From positions 1,736,001 through 1,800,000 of the forward strand of contig NZ_CP013373.1 of the NCBI RefSeq assembly GCF_001522585.2: a stretch of DNA of 64,000 bases, written 5' to 3'. Both the position numbers and the translations under genes were made by a program. The notes beneath the pieces were generated by a model. The model ran no database searches, was not told where the DNA came from, and saw only the letters and a list, made by a program, of their open reading frames with translations. The stretch comes from Burkholderia sp. NRF60-BP8. Its GTDB lineage: Bacteria; Pseudomonadota; Gammaproteobacteria; Burkholderiales; Burkholderiaceae. Numbering within the stretch: position 1 is the first letter of the stretch; each line of letters opens with the position of its first letter. Positions 34,484 through 42,565 of the stretch are shown here, piece by piece.

Positions 34484-35115
34484 AGTCAGGCGCCGCCGCG
34501 CGCGTGCCGGGCACGGTGCGCGCCGGCACGGCCGTCGCCTGGCCGGCGACGCTTGCCGCGAAACGCGGCGGTCCGCTGCATCGCGATCATCTGCGCTACG
34601 GGAAACGCGCGGGCACGCCGCACGCGTTGCATTGCTTCGTGCTCGATTGTTCGGCGTCGATGCTGTCGCACGAACGGCTCGCGCTCGCGAAGGGACTGAT
34701 CGTCGCGTATTTCGATCAGGCCGCGCGCGCACGTGTCGAAACCGCGCTGGTCTGCTTCGGCGGCAACGGCGCCGCGCGGCGCTTCGGCCCGGCCGTGCCG
34801 CGCTGGTGGAATGCGCGCTGGCTCGAGCCGGTCGACGGCGGCGGCGGCACGCCGCTCGCGGACGGCATCGCGGCCGCCGCGCAGTTGCTCGCCCGCGCGG
34901 CGCGGCGCGCGCCGGGCAAAGCGCGCTGGCTGTGGGTGCTGTCCGACGGGCGCACGCGCGACACGCCGGCCAGACCCGCGGCGGCCGATCACGTCGTGTT
35001 CGTCGACTTCGACGATGCGGCCGTGCGGATCGGGCAGGGTGCGCGGCTCGCCGCGGCCTGGGGCGCGCAGTGGGTGACGGCCGACGCGCTTCGCACCGAT
35101 CTCGCCGGCCGATAG
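34429..35115 (+). CDS. chlD: VWA domain of chelatase D subunit, read by -1 frameshift
   Basis: This frame encodes 228 residues with a von Willebrand A domain: the MIDAS motif DCSASMLS, the GGGGTPLADG loop and LSDGRTRD. The segment before it (GGPLHRDHLRYGK) resembles the region joining AAA+ and VWA parts in BchD/ChlD. No ATG lies before the VWA core and only GTGs without a ribosome site (34504, 34516) are available, so independent initiation looks poor. Entry by -1 frameshift after codon 364 of the AAA+ gene would give a fusion of about 592 residues, the usual D-subunit architecture. Together with CobN and the unshifted I subunit this completes the cobaltochelatase. Confidence 0.85.
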   Translation, partial: TLSHRAGAAANAIRGPRWQSGAAARVPGTVRAGTAVAWPATLAAKRGGPLHRDHLRYGKRAGTPHALHCFVLDCSASMLSHERLALAKGLIVAYFDQAARARVETALVCFGGNGAARRFGPAVPRWWNARWLEPVDGGGGTPLADGIAAAAQLLARAARRAPGKARWLWVLSDGRTRDTPARPAAADHVVFVDFDDAAVRIGQGARLAAAWGAQWVTADALRTDLAGR

Positions 35116-35173
35116 CCGGCCGGCGGTGCGCTATGATCGCCGCTTCTGCTTCTGCCCACCGGAAACCTCCGCC

Positions 35174-35626
35174 ATGCAAGTACTGGTCGATGCCGACGCG
35201 TGTCCCGCCGTCATCAAGGACATGCTGTTTCGCGCCGCGCGTCGCGCCGAGATCTGCGTGACGCTGGTCGCGAACCAGTTTCTGCGCACGCCGCCGTCGC
35301 CGTTCATCAAGGCCGTGCAGGTGCCGGCCGGCTTCGACGTGGCCGATGCGCGCATCGTCGAGCTGGCCGAACCCGGCGACCTCGTGATCACGGCCGACAT
35401 CCCGCTGGCCGCCGCCGTGCTCGACAAGGGCGCGCAGGCGCTCGACCCGCGCGGCAACTGGTTCAGCCGCGAGAACATCGAGGAACGCCTGTCGACGCGC
35501 GCGATGATGGACCAGTTGCGCAGCGCGGGCATCGACACGGGCGGGCCGGCGCCGTTCGGCGCGCGCGACGGCAAGGCGTTTGCGTCGCAGCTCGACCGGT
35601 TCCTGGCGCGGCACGGCAAGCCGTGA
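35174..35626 (+). CDS. YaiI/YqxD (UPF0178, DUF188) family protein
   Basis: Protein of 150 residues matching the YaiI/YqxD family by its opening VLVDADACPAVIKDMLFRAA, the central DLVITADIPLAAAVLDKGA, and the GPAPFGARDGKAFASQLDRFL end. The family is PIN-like in fold and of unknown role. ATG 35174 matches the family start. It lies 58 bases after the chelatase gene in the same direction; no functional link to B12 is evident. Confidence 0.88.
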   Translation: MQVLVDADACPAVIKDMLFRAARRAEICVTLVANQFLRTPPSPFIKAVQVPAGFDVADARIVELAEPGDLVITADIPLAAAVLDKGAQALDPRGNWFSRENIEERLSTRAMMDQLRSAGIDTGGPAPFGARDGKAFASQLDRFLARHGKP

Positions 35627-35710
35627 CGGCACACGGCGCGCCCGGCCGGGATGCAGGCTTGCGCCGACGCTGCTATCGTGTGACGCGAACCCCAGTACAG
35701 GAGCGCGCGC

Positions 35711-36283
35711 GTGTCACCGACCCAACTTCTCGTTCCGACCTACACCCAGATGCTGCGGGCGCAGTCCGCGTGGCTCGACAAGGCCGTCGCGCACCGGCAG
35801 TCCGCCGGCGACGAACCCGACGCGGCGATGACGCTGAGGCTGGCGCCCGACATGTATCCGCTCGCCGCCCAGGTGCGCTTTTCGTGTTTCCAGGCGATGG
35901 AGCCGGTCCATCGGCTGCGCGGCGAACCGCTGCCGGCGGCATTGCTCGCGTTGCGCGAGGCGGGCTGGAACGCCGATGCGCAACCCGGTTCGCCGGCCGA
36001 TGCGCAGGCGATCATCGCCGGCACGCTCGCCTTTCTCGGCGAACTCGCGCCGGATGCGCTCGATGGCGGCGCAGCGCTGCCGATCACGCTCGAGTTGCCG
36101 AACGGGATCGCGTTCGACATGACGGGCGAACAGTACGTGCGCGACTGGGCGCTGCCGCAGTTCTACTTCCACGCGATCGCTGCGTACGCGATCCTGCGCC
36201 ATCACGGCGTCGAGCTCGGCAAGGCCGATTACGTGCCGCACATGCTCGCGTACGTCCGGCCAGGCACGATTCCGCAAGGCTGA
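35711..36283 (+). CDS. DUF1993 family protein
   Basis: Protein of 190 residues recognised as DUF1993 by its TYTQMLRAQSAWLDKA opening, the LAPDMYPLAAQVRFSCFQA segment and the FYFHAIAAYAILRHHGVELGK end. The fold is probably a DinB-like four-helix bundle; the function is unknown. GTG 35711 is chosen because AGGAG lies seven bases upstream. It is followed by a phosphatase-like gene after 29 bases. Confidence 0.83.
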   Translation: MSPTQLLVPTYTQMLRAQSAWLDKAVAHRQSAGDEPDAAMTLRLAPDMYPLAAQVRFSCFQAMEPVHRLRGEPLPAALLALREAGWNADAQPGSPADAQAIIAGTLAFLGELAPDALDGGAALPITLELPNGIAFDMTGEQYVRDWALPQFYFHAIAAYAILRHHGVELGKADYVPHMLAYVRPGTIPQG

Positions 36284-36312
36284 GCCGGCCGCTCGGGCGG
36301 CCGTGAAGCGAC

Positions 36313-36639
36313 ATGACACGGGCACTGTTCATCTGCAGCCGCAACCGGCTACGCAGCCCGACGGCCGAAGCGGTGTTCGCCGCGTGGCCCGGCATCGAAA
36401 CCGACTCCGCGGGCCTCGCGCCCGACGCGGACGTACGGCTGTCCGTCGAGCAACTCGACTGGGCGGACATCGTGTTCGTGATGGAGCGCGCGCACAACGC
36501 GCGACTGTCGGCGCAATTCGGTGCGCATCTGAAGCACCGGAAGATCGTCTGCCTCGACATCCCCGACCGCTACGCGTTCATGCAGCCCGAACTCGTCGCA
36601 CTGCTCGAACGCAAGGCCGGCCCGTTCCTGCGCGCGTAA
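36313..36639 (+). CDS. Short low-molecular-weight tyrosine phosphatase-like protein
   Basis: Protein of 108 residues with the LMW-PTP phosphate-binding loop at the N-terminus: C8-S-R-N-R-L-R14-S, the C-X5-R-S pattern. An aspartate in LDIPDRY near residue 86 takes the place of the usual general-acid DPD/DPW segment. It is shorter than classical enzymes of about 150 residues, so it belongs to a compact subgroup. The substrate is unknown. The start ATG 36313 lies 29 bases after DUF1993. Confidence 0.8.
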   Translation: MTRALFICSRNRLRSPTAEAVFAAWPGIETDSAGLAPDADVRLSVEQLDWADIVFVMERAHNARLSAQFGAHLKHRKIVCLDIPDRYAFMQPELVALLERKAGPFLRA

Positions 36640-36672
36640 TCGCCGCGGTCGGCAGCCGAGCCGGCATCGACC

Positions 36673-37095
36673 TCAGCGAAGCGGCCCGCTCGCGAGCGCA
36701 GAGAAACAGTCGAGCCGCAGCAACTCGATGATCTTGCGCGTCGGCACGCTGGCGCGCAGCGTGTCGAGCCGGTCGACGGTGAACCACTTGCAGCGGGCGA
36801 TCTCGTTGCTCGCGCGCGGCGTCAGGTGCGCCGGCACGTCGGCCACGAACACGTGATGCAGCTTCGTCAGCCCGCCGAACTGCACCGCGTAGTCGAGCGC
36901 GAGCCCCTCCAGTCGCGTTTCCTCCGCGAGTTCCCGCAGCGCGGCTTCGAGCGGCGTCTCGCCGCGCCGGATCGTGCCGCCCGGTAGCGACCAGCGCGCC
37001 GCGGTGCGCGCGACCAGCAGCACGCTGCTGCGCTGGCGGCACACGATCGTGGCGCGTTCCTTGTTGACGGCGAGGGTATCCGGCCCGGTGCTCAT
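36673..37095 (-). CDS. NUDIX hydrolase
   Basis: NUDIX-fold pyrophosphohydrolase of 140 residues. The complete Nudix box is visible: GGTIRRGETPLEAALRELAEET, that is G-X5-E-X7-REL-X-EE. Such enzymes cleave nucleoside diphosphates linked to another group; the substrate cannot be told. The start was set at ATG 37095, where the conserved region begins; no clear ribosome site is seen and the frame is open further upstream. It converges with the phosphatase gene. Confidence 0.85.
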   Translation of the reverse strand: MSTGPDTLAVNKERATIVCRQRSSVLLVARTAARWSLPGGTIRRGETPLEAALRELAEETRLEGLALDYAVQFGGLTKLHHVFVADVPAHLTPRASNEIARCKWFTVDRLDTLRASVPTRKIIELLRLDCFSALASGPLR

Positions 37096-37249
37096 GTTCT
37101 GGCAAAACAGGTGCTGAATCGTGGAGGAAAGGCCCGTCGGCTGCGCAGGGTTCGGCAGCAGGCGGCGACGGCATGCAAGCCGCCGCGCCGATGTTACCGG
37201 CCGTTCGTGACAGTCGCGTGCACCCCGCGCTCGTGCCACGCACGCCAGT

Positions 37250-37510
37250 TCACGCGTGCGTGTAGATGCCGCCGCGCGCCGGCTTCACGGGGCGCGAATG
37301 GCGGCGCTTGTGCACCGCACGCCGGTGACGAGGCGACGGCGCGGTGACGTGCCGGCGTGCGGGCGCGGGCCGAGCCGCCGGCGCGGCAGCGTGCGGCGCC
37401 GCGCCCGGCATGCCGGTTTGTCCTTCGCCGAAGTGGAAAGTCTGGTTTTGCGCGTGCGCGACGCCCAGCGTCGACGCCAGCACGAAGGCCGCCAGCCACA
37501 ACCGTTTCAT
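37250..37510 (-). CDS. Small secreted basic protein, unknown
   Basis: Protein of 86 residues with a clear signal peptide (MKRLWLAAFVLASTLGVAHA, cleavage likely after AHA). The mature part is rich in Ala, Pro, His and Arg, with a strongly basic C-terminal half. No domain is recognised. GGCGGA lies six bases before the ATG. It stands alone and is transcribed away from the catabolic operon that starts at 37787. Confidence 0.62.
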   Translation of the reverse strand: MKRLWLAAFVLASTLGVAHAQNQTFHFGEGQTGMPGAAPHAAAPAARPAPARRHVTAPSPRHRRAVHKRRHSRPVKPARGGIYTHA

Positions 37511-37653
37511 GAATGTTCCGCCTTGTTTGGGTAGGGATGAATGTCGCCCGCCAGCTTAGCCAACGGCGGGGTGCGACCGCAACCGGCGCGTTCGGTGTCG
37601 TCCCCGCTTGCGCGCGACGATGGGCTCGGCGCGACAGCCGGGTCCATCCGGGC

Positions 37654-37703
37654 TTGACAACATAATTCGTGAGTGTGAATATAAATTCACATACAAGAAT
37701 TAT
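37654..37703 (+). promoter_or_regulatory. Promoter region with extended dyad operator
   Basis: A consensus -35 TTGACA is at 37654-37659 and TATAAA at 37680-37685, though the 20-base gap is long. Two nested inverted repeats share one centre (37682.5): TGTGAAT/ATTCACA at 37674-37680 and 37685-37691, and ATAATTC/GAATTAT at 37662-37668 and 37697-37703. Over the 21-base half-sites 17 positions match. It lies about 85 bases before the CoA-transferase gene; the IclR regulator at the end of that unit is the obvious candidate to bind it. Confidence 0.65.
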
Positions 37704-37786
37704 TCGTCGAATCCGGAGAAACCGCGCCGCACGCGCCGGGCTGCCGGAACCGGCAGTCCGATCAACCGGAACCAGGAGCGAGACGC

Positions 37787-38947
37787 ATGGCGGAACACGA
37801 GCAGCAGGGCGCGCTGGCAGGATTGCGCATCATCGATCTGTCGCGGGTGCTGGGCGGTCCGTACGCGACCCAGATCCTCGCCGATCACGGCGCGGAGGTG
37901 ATCAAGGTCGAACCGCCGTCCGGCGACGAAACGCGAACGTGGGGCCCGCCGTTCGACGGCGACACCGCGTCGTACTTCCTCGGCGTGAACCGCAACAAGC
38001 TCGGCATCGCGCTCGACCTGACGCAGCCGGCCGATCGCGAGCGACTGCTCGGGCTGCTCGAACACGCGGACGCACTGGTCGAGAACTTCAAGATCGGCAC
38101 GATGGAACGCTGGGGGCTCGGGTTCGACGCGCTGCATGCGCGGTTTCCGCGCCTCGTCCATTGCCGCGTGTCGGGTTTCGGCGCGGACGGCCCGCTCGGC
38201 GGGCTGCCGGGCTACGACGCGGCGGTGCAGGCGCTTGCGGGGCTGATGAGCGTCAACGGCGAAGCCGGCGGCGCGCCGCTGCGCGTCGGCGTGCCGATCG
38301 TCGATCTCGTCACGGGGCTGAACGCGGCGCTCGGCGTGCTGATGGCGCTGCGCGAGCGCGACGCCAGCGGCCGCGGCCAGTTCGTCGAGTCGACGCTGTT
38401 CGACTGCGCGCTGTCGATCCTTCATCCGCATACGCCGAACTTCTTCCATTCCGGCAACGCGCCCGTGCGCACCGGCAACGCGCATCCGAACATCACGCCG
38501 TACGACAGCTTTCCGACGGCGGGCGTCGACATCTTCCTCGCGGTCGGCAACAACGGGCAGTTCGCCGCGCTGTGCGACGTGCTCGGCACGCGCGACTGGC
38601 TCGACGATCCGCGCTTCGCGGACAACCGCGCGCGCAACCAGCATCGGACCGTGCTGCGCACGCTGCTCGAAACGGCGCTGGCCGCGCACGACGGCGCCGT
38701 GCTCGCCGAGCAACTGATGCGTCGCGGCGTGCCGTGCGCGCCCGTGCTCGGGCTCGATGCGGCGCTCGACCACCCGCATGTCGCGCATCGGCGGATGAAG
38801 GTCGAACTGGGCCGGCATCGCGGCATCGCGTCGCCGATCAAGCTGGGCCGCACGCCGGCCACGTACCGGCGTCCGCCGCCCGCGCTGAACGAACATGCGG
38901 CGCAGGTGTTCGCGGATGGCAACGACAACGACGACGGCCGGAGCTGA
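37787..38947 (+). CDS. CaiB/BaiF (family III) CoA-transferase
   Basis: Family III CoA-transferase of 386 residues that moves CoA between carboxylic acids. The family opening (GLRIIDLSRVLGGPYATQILADHGAEVIKVE) is split here by its first 17 recognisable residues, RIIDLSRVLGGPYATQI. The catalytic aspartate is probably in VGVPIVDLVTG near residue 170. AGGAG lies eight bases before the ATG. It is followed by a citrate-type transporter, an acyl-CoA dehydrogenase and an IclR regulator, suggesting activation and oxidation of an imported di- or tricarboxylate; the actual substrate is not known. Confidence 0.87.
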   Translation: MAEHEQQGALAGLRIIDLSRVLGGPYATQILADHGAEVIKVEPPSGDETRTWGPPFDGDTASYFLGVNRNKLGIALDLTQPADRERLLGLLEHADALVENFKIGTMERWGLGFDALHARFPRLVHCRVSGFGADGPLGGLPGYDAAVQALAGLMSVNGEAGGAPLRVGVPIVDLVTGLNAALGVLMALRERDASGRGQFVESTLFDCALSILHPHTPNFFHSGNAPVRTGNAHPNITPYDSFPTAGVDIFLAVGNNGQFAALCDVLGTRDWLDDPRFADNRARNQHRTVLRTLLETALAAHDGAVLAEQLMRRGVPCAPVLGLDAALDHPHVAHRRMKVELGRHRGIASPIKLGRTPATYRRPPPALNEHAAQVFADGNDNDDGRS

Positions 38948-39063
38948 CCGCCGTCGCGGCCGCCTGCCGTGCCGTGTCGCGGCACACATCATCGTTCGGA
39001 CATCACGCCGGCCCGCGCGTCGACACGCACCGACAAGCGCACCGGCAGAAGAGGAGACGCATC

Positions 39064-40365
39064 ATGCTCGCATCGATCGGCGCGGTCGCCATCGTCGCGC
39101 TGTTCGGCCTGATCATCACGAAGCGGCTGTCGCCGCTCGTCGCGCTGATCGTCGTGCCGGTGGCCGCGTCGCTCGCGGCCGGTTTCGGGCTGCAGACCGG
39201 CAAGTTCGTCGTGCACGGCGTACAGAACATCGGCCCGATCGCCGGGATGTTCGTTTTTGCGATTCTTTTTTTCGGTATCCTGACCGATGCGGGGATGCTC
39301 GACCCGATCATCGCCGGCGTGCTGCGCGTGATCGGCTGCCATCCGCCGCGCATCGTGATGGGCTCGGCGCTGCTCGCGCTGCTGATCCATCTCGACGGCT
39401 CCGGCGCGGTCACGTTCCTCGTCACGCTGCCGGCGATGATGCCGCTCTATACGCGGCTCGGGATGGATCGCCGCATCCTCGCGTGCGTCGCGTCGATGGC
39501 GGCCGGCGTCAACTTCCTGCCGTGGGTCGGGCCGATGCTGCGCGCATCGGCGGCGCTGCACATTCCCGGCTCGGCGATTTTCATGCCGATGATTCCGGTG
39601 CAGATGGTCGGGCTCGCGTTCGTATTCGGCACCGCCTGGGTGCTCGGCGTGCGCGAGGCGAAGCGGTTGGGGCTCGACCGCGCCGGCGCCGCATCGCTCG
39701 CGATCGCGCCGCGCGAGCTGACCGACGCCGAACGCGCGTTGCGCCGGCCGGGACGATTCGGGATCAACGTCGCGCTGACGCTCGTCGTGCTCGTCACGCT
39801 CGTGTCGGGCATCGTCGACCCGATGGTGATGTTCATGCTCGGCACGGTCGCCGCGCTCGTGATCAATTACCCGGACGTCCAGGCGCAGCGCGAGCGGATC
39901 GACGCGCATGCGAAGGCCGCGCTGATGATGGCGAGCGTGCTGCTCGCGGCCGGCGCGTTCACGGGAATCATGTCCGGCACCGGGATGCTCAAGGCGATGG
40001 CCGAGGTCGTCGTCGCGCACGTGCCCATCGAGCATGCGCGCCACATGCCGTTCGTGCTCGGGCTGCTGTCGATGCCGCTCAGCCTGCTGTTCGACCCCGA
40101 TTCGTTCTACTTCGGCGTGCTGCCCGTGCTCGCGGAAAGCGGCAAGCTGCTCGGCGTGCCGCCGATCCGGATGGCGCAGGCCGCGCTGCTCGGCCAGATG
40201 ACGACGGGCTTCCCGGTGAGCCCGCTCACGCCCGCGACGTTCCTGATCGTCGGCCTGACCGGCGTCGAGCTCGCCGAGCACCAGAAATTCACGATTCCGT
40301 TCCTGTTCGCCGCCACCGTGCTGATGGTATTCGCCGCGGTCGCGACGGGCGTGTTTCCGTTATGA
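39064..40365 (+). CDS. CitMHS-family citrate/carboxylate transporter
   Basis: Inner-membrane secondary transporter of 433 residues, with hydrophobic segments throughout and the CitMHS-type features LLIHLDGSGAVTFLVTLPAM and SMAAGVNFLPWVGPM (each read directly). Members carry citrate, often with a divalent metal, and protons. GAGGAG lies just upstream of the ATG. The position between a CoA-transferase and an acyl-CoA dehydrogenase suggests that it imports the acid these enzymes then process, so the substrate may be a citrate-like or other short polycarboxylate rather than citrate itself. Confidence 0.85.
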   Translation: MLASIGAVAIVALFGLIITKRLSPLVALIVVPVAASLAAGFGLQTGKFVVHGVQNIGPIAGMFVFAILFFGILTDAGMLDPIIAGVLRVIGCHPPRIVMGSALLALLIHLDGSGAVTFLVTLPAMMPLYTRLGMDRRILACVASMAAGVNFLPWVGPMLRASAALHIPGSAIFMPMIPVQMVGLAFVFGTAWVLGVREAKRLGLDRAGAASLAIAPRELTDAERALRRPGRFGINVALTLVVLVTLVSGIVDPMVMFMLGTVAALVINYPDVQAQRERIDAHAKAALMMASVLLAAGAFTGIMSGTGMLKAMAEVVVAHVPIEHARHMPFVLGLLSMPLSLLFDPDSFYFGVLPVLAESGKLLGVPPIRMAQAALLGQMTTGFPVSPLTPATFLIVGLTGVELAEHQKFTIPFLFAATVLMVFAAVATGVFPL

Positions 40366-40492
40366 CCGTGCGCGTTGCCCCGACGCCACGTGCCGGCCGC
40401 CCGAAAGCGTTTTTCGTCGGCGCGACGGCCGGGGCGGCCCGGTGTCGTCGCGAAGGCGGCGCGGCCGTTCACGTTTTCCTGGAGAGCAATCC

Positions 40493-41659
40493 ATGCAGTT
40501 CGACCTGACCGACGACCAGCGCGCGATCGAAAGCGCGATCGAGAAAATCTGCGAGCGCTTCGGCGACGACTACTGGCTCGAACGCGATCGCGTGGGCGGG
40601 TTCCCGGCCGATTTCCACGCGGCGCTCGCCGACGCCGGCTGGCTCGGCATCGCGATGGATCCGGCCTACGGCGGCGCCGGGCTCGGGATGACCGAAGCCG
40701 CGCTGATGATGCGCACGATCAGCGCATCGGGTGCCGGCTTGTCCGGCGCGTCGGCCGTGCACATGAACATCTTCGGGCTGAACCCGGTGCAGGTGTTCGG
40801 CAACGACGCGCAGAAGGCGCGCTTCCTGCCGCCGCTGATCGCCGGGCGCGACAAGGCGTGCTTCGCAGTGACCGAGCCCGACGCCGGGCTCGATACCGCG
40901 CACCTGAGCACGCAGGCGCGCCGCGACGGCGATCACTACGTGCTGAGCGGGCGCAAGATCTGGATCTCGACCGCGCAGGTGGCGAACAAGATGCTGATCA
41001 TCGCGCGCACGACGCCGCTCGACCAGGTCGCGAAACCGACCGACGGGCTGAGCCTGTTCTATACCGACCTCGACCGTTCGCGCGTCGAGGTCCGCGAAAT
41101 CGAGAAGATGGGCCGCAAGGCGGTCGATTCGAACATGCTGTTCATCGACAACCTGCGCGTGTCGCGCGACGACCTGATCGGCCACGAAGGCGACGGCTTC
41201 CGCTATCTGCTGCACGGCCTGAACCCCGAACGGATCCTGATCGCCGCCGAGGCGATCGGGCTCGGGCAGGCCGCGCTGCGCCGCGCGACGCAGTATGCGT
41301 GCGAGCGCGTCGTGTTCGGCCGGCCGATCGGGCAGAACCAGTCGATCCAGCATCCGCTCGCACAGGCGTGGATGCAGCTCGAAGCCGCTTGGCTGATGGT
41401 GATGAAGGCCGCGACGCGCTACGACGCGGGCCAGTCGTGCGGCGCGGAGGCGAACGCGGCGAAATACCTCGGTGCGGAAGCCGCGTTCCAGGCCTGCCAG
41501 ACGGCGATCGCGACGCACGGCGGGATGGGGTATGCGAAGGAATACCATGTCGAGCGCTACCTGCGCGAGTGTATGATTCCGAGGCTCGCGCCCGTGAGTC
41601 CGCAACTGATCCTGTGCTACATCGCGGAGAAGGTGCTCGGGCTGCCGAAGTCGTACTGA
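40493..41659 (+). CDS. Acyl-CoA dehydrogenase
   Basis: FAD-dependent acyl-CoA dehydrogenase of 388 residues. Family motifs: CFAVTEPDAGLDT near residue 123, the KIWISTAQVAN segment, and the C-terminal THGGMGYAKEYHVERYLREC. ATG 40493 has GGAGAG upstream and gives the normal N-terminus (MQFDLTDDQRAI). Electrons go to ETF. It is the third enzyme or transporter gene of a unit with CoA-transferase and CitMHS transporter, oxidising the CoA ester made there; the substrate is not predicted. Confidence 0.9.
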   Translation: MQFDLTDDQRAIESAIEKICERFGDDYWLERDRVGGFPADFHAALADAGWLGIAMDPAYGGAGLGMTEAALMMRTISASGAGLSGASAVHMNIFGLNPVQVFGNDAQKARFLPPLIAGRDKACFAVTEPDAGLDTAHLSTQARRDGDHYVLSGRKIWISTAQVANKMLIIARTTPLDQVAKPTDGLSLFYTDLDRSRVEVREIEKMGRKAVDSNMLFIDNLRVSRDDLIGHEGDGFRYLLHGLNPERILIAAEAIGLGQAALRRATQYACERVVFGRPIGQNQSIQHPLAQAWMQLEAAWLMVMKAATRYDAGQSCGAEANAAKYLGAEAAFQACQTAIATHGGMGYAKEYHVERYLRECMIPRLAPVSPQLILCYIAEKVLGLPKSY

Positions 41660-41719
41660 CCGTACCGACCCGGCGGCTCGCCCGGCGCGCGGTTTCCCGT
41701 TCCGAATCAAGCGCTCGTC

Positions 41720-42463
41720 ATGGACGTCAAACTCGTTGCCCGCACGCTCGACCTGTTCGAGCTGTTCGCCGCCGAACGGCGGCCGCTGCCGCTGACCGAA
41801 CTCGCGCGCCTGCTCAACGTGCCGGCATCGAGCTGTCTGGCGATGGCGCGCACGCTCGTGAGCCGCGGCTACCTGTACGAAGTGCGCAGGCGCGGCGGCT
41901 ACTATCCGACGCGGCGCCTGCAGACGGTCGCCGCCGCGATCGACGCGACCGATCCGGTCGTCGACGTCGTGCATCCGCACCTCGTCGCGCTGCGCGACGC
42001 GAGCCGCGAAACCGCCGTGCTCGGCAAGATCCAGGGCGTGTCGGTCACGTACCTCGACGTCGTCGAATCCGAGCAGGCGATCCGTTATACGCGCCAGCCG
42101 GGCGAGTTGCGCCCGCTGCATGCGAACTCGATCGGCAAGGCGATCTTCGCGGAACTCGCGAGCGACGCGCAGCAGGCGCTCGGCGCGCAACTGCCGTTCG
42201 AACGCTTTACCGACGCGACGGTGGCCGACCTGCCGGCGCTCGTCGCGCAGACCGCGCGATTCCGCGAGCTCGGCTGGGCGGAGAACTTCGGCGAGAGCGC
42301 GCCCGAACTGTCGGCGATCGCGGTCGCGCTGACGCTCGACGGCGACTGGTACGGGCTGTCGGTCGTCGGGCCGACCGAGCGGATTCGCCAGCATCGCGAC
42401 GCGCATGCGGCGCTGCTCGTCGACGCGAAGGCGCGGCTGCTGGCCGAGCACGCACGCGGGTAG
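41720..42463 (+). CDS. IclR-family transcriptional regulator
   Basis: Regulator of 247 residues with an N-terminal winged helix (LPLTELARLLNVPASSCLAMA, then RTLVSRGYLYEV) and the C-terminal effector-binding domain of IclR proteins (AVLGKIQGVSVTYLDVVES, LRPLHANSIGKAIFAEL). It closes the CoA-transferase operon and is probably its local regulator; the nested dyad at 37662-37703 is its most likely target. The 102-base gap to the convergent chitinase gene holds GC-rich inverted repeats but no T-run terminator. Confidence 0.88.
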   Translation: MDVKLVARTLDLFELFAAERRPLPLTELARLLNVPASSCLAMARTLVSRGYLYEVRRRGGYYPTRRLQTVAAAIDATDPVVDVVHPHLVALRDASRETAVLGKIQGVSVTYLDVVESEQAIRYTRQPGELRPLHANSIGKAIFAELASDAQQALGAQLPFERFTDATVADLPALVAQTARFRELGWAENFGESAPELSAIAVALTLDGDWYGLSVVGPTERIRQHRDAHAALLVDAKARLLAEHARG

Positions 42464-42565
42464 GGCAGCGGCACCCGACGGCGCCGGCAGCGGGCCGTCG
42501 CCGGCGTGCGGTCCTGCCATGCCGGACACGGCCCGCCGCGCGTCACGCGCCGGCCCGTCGCACCG

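Noticed and set aside
34504..35115. VWA protein translated separately from GTG 34504
   Set aside because: No ribosome site, no ATG, and a near-ideal -1 frameshift signal explains entry into this frame better; kept only as an alternative.
42464..42565. Intrinsic terminator between iclR and the chitinase gene
   Set aside because: Inverted GC-rich segments exist but there is no T-run and no single convincing stem.
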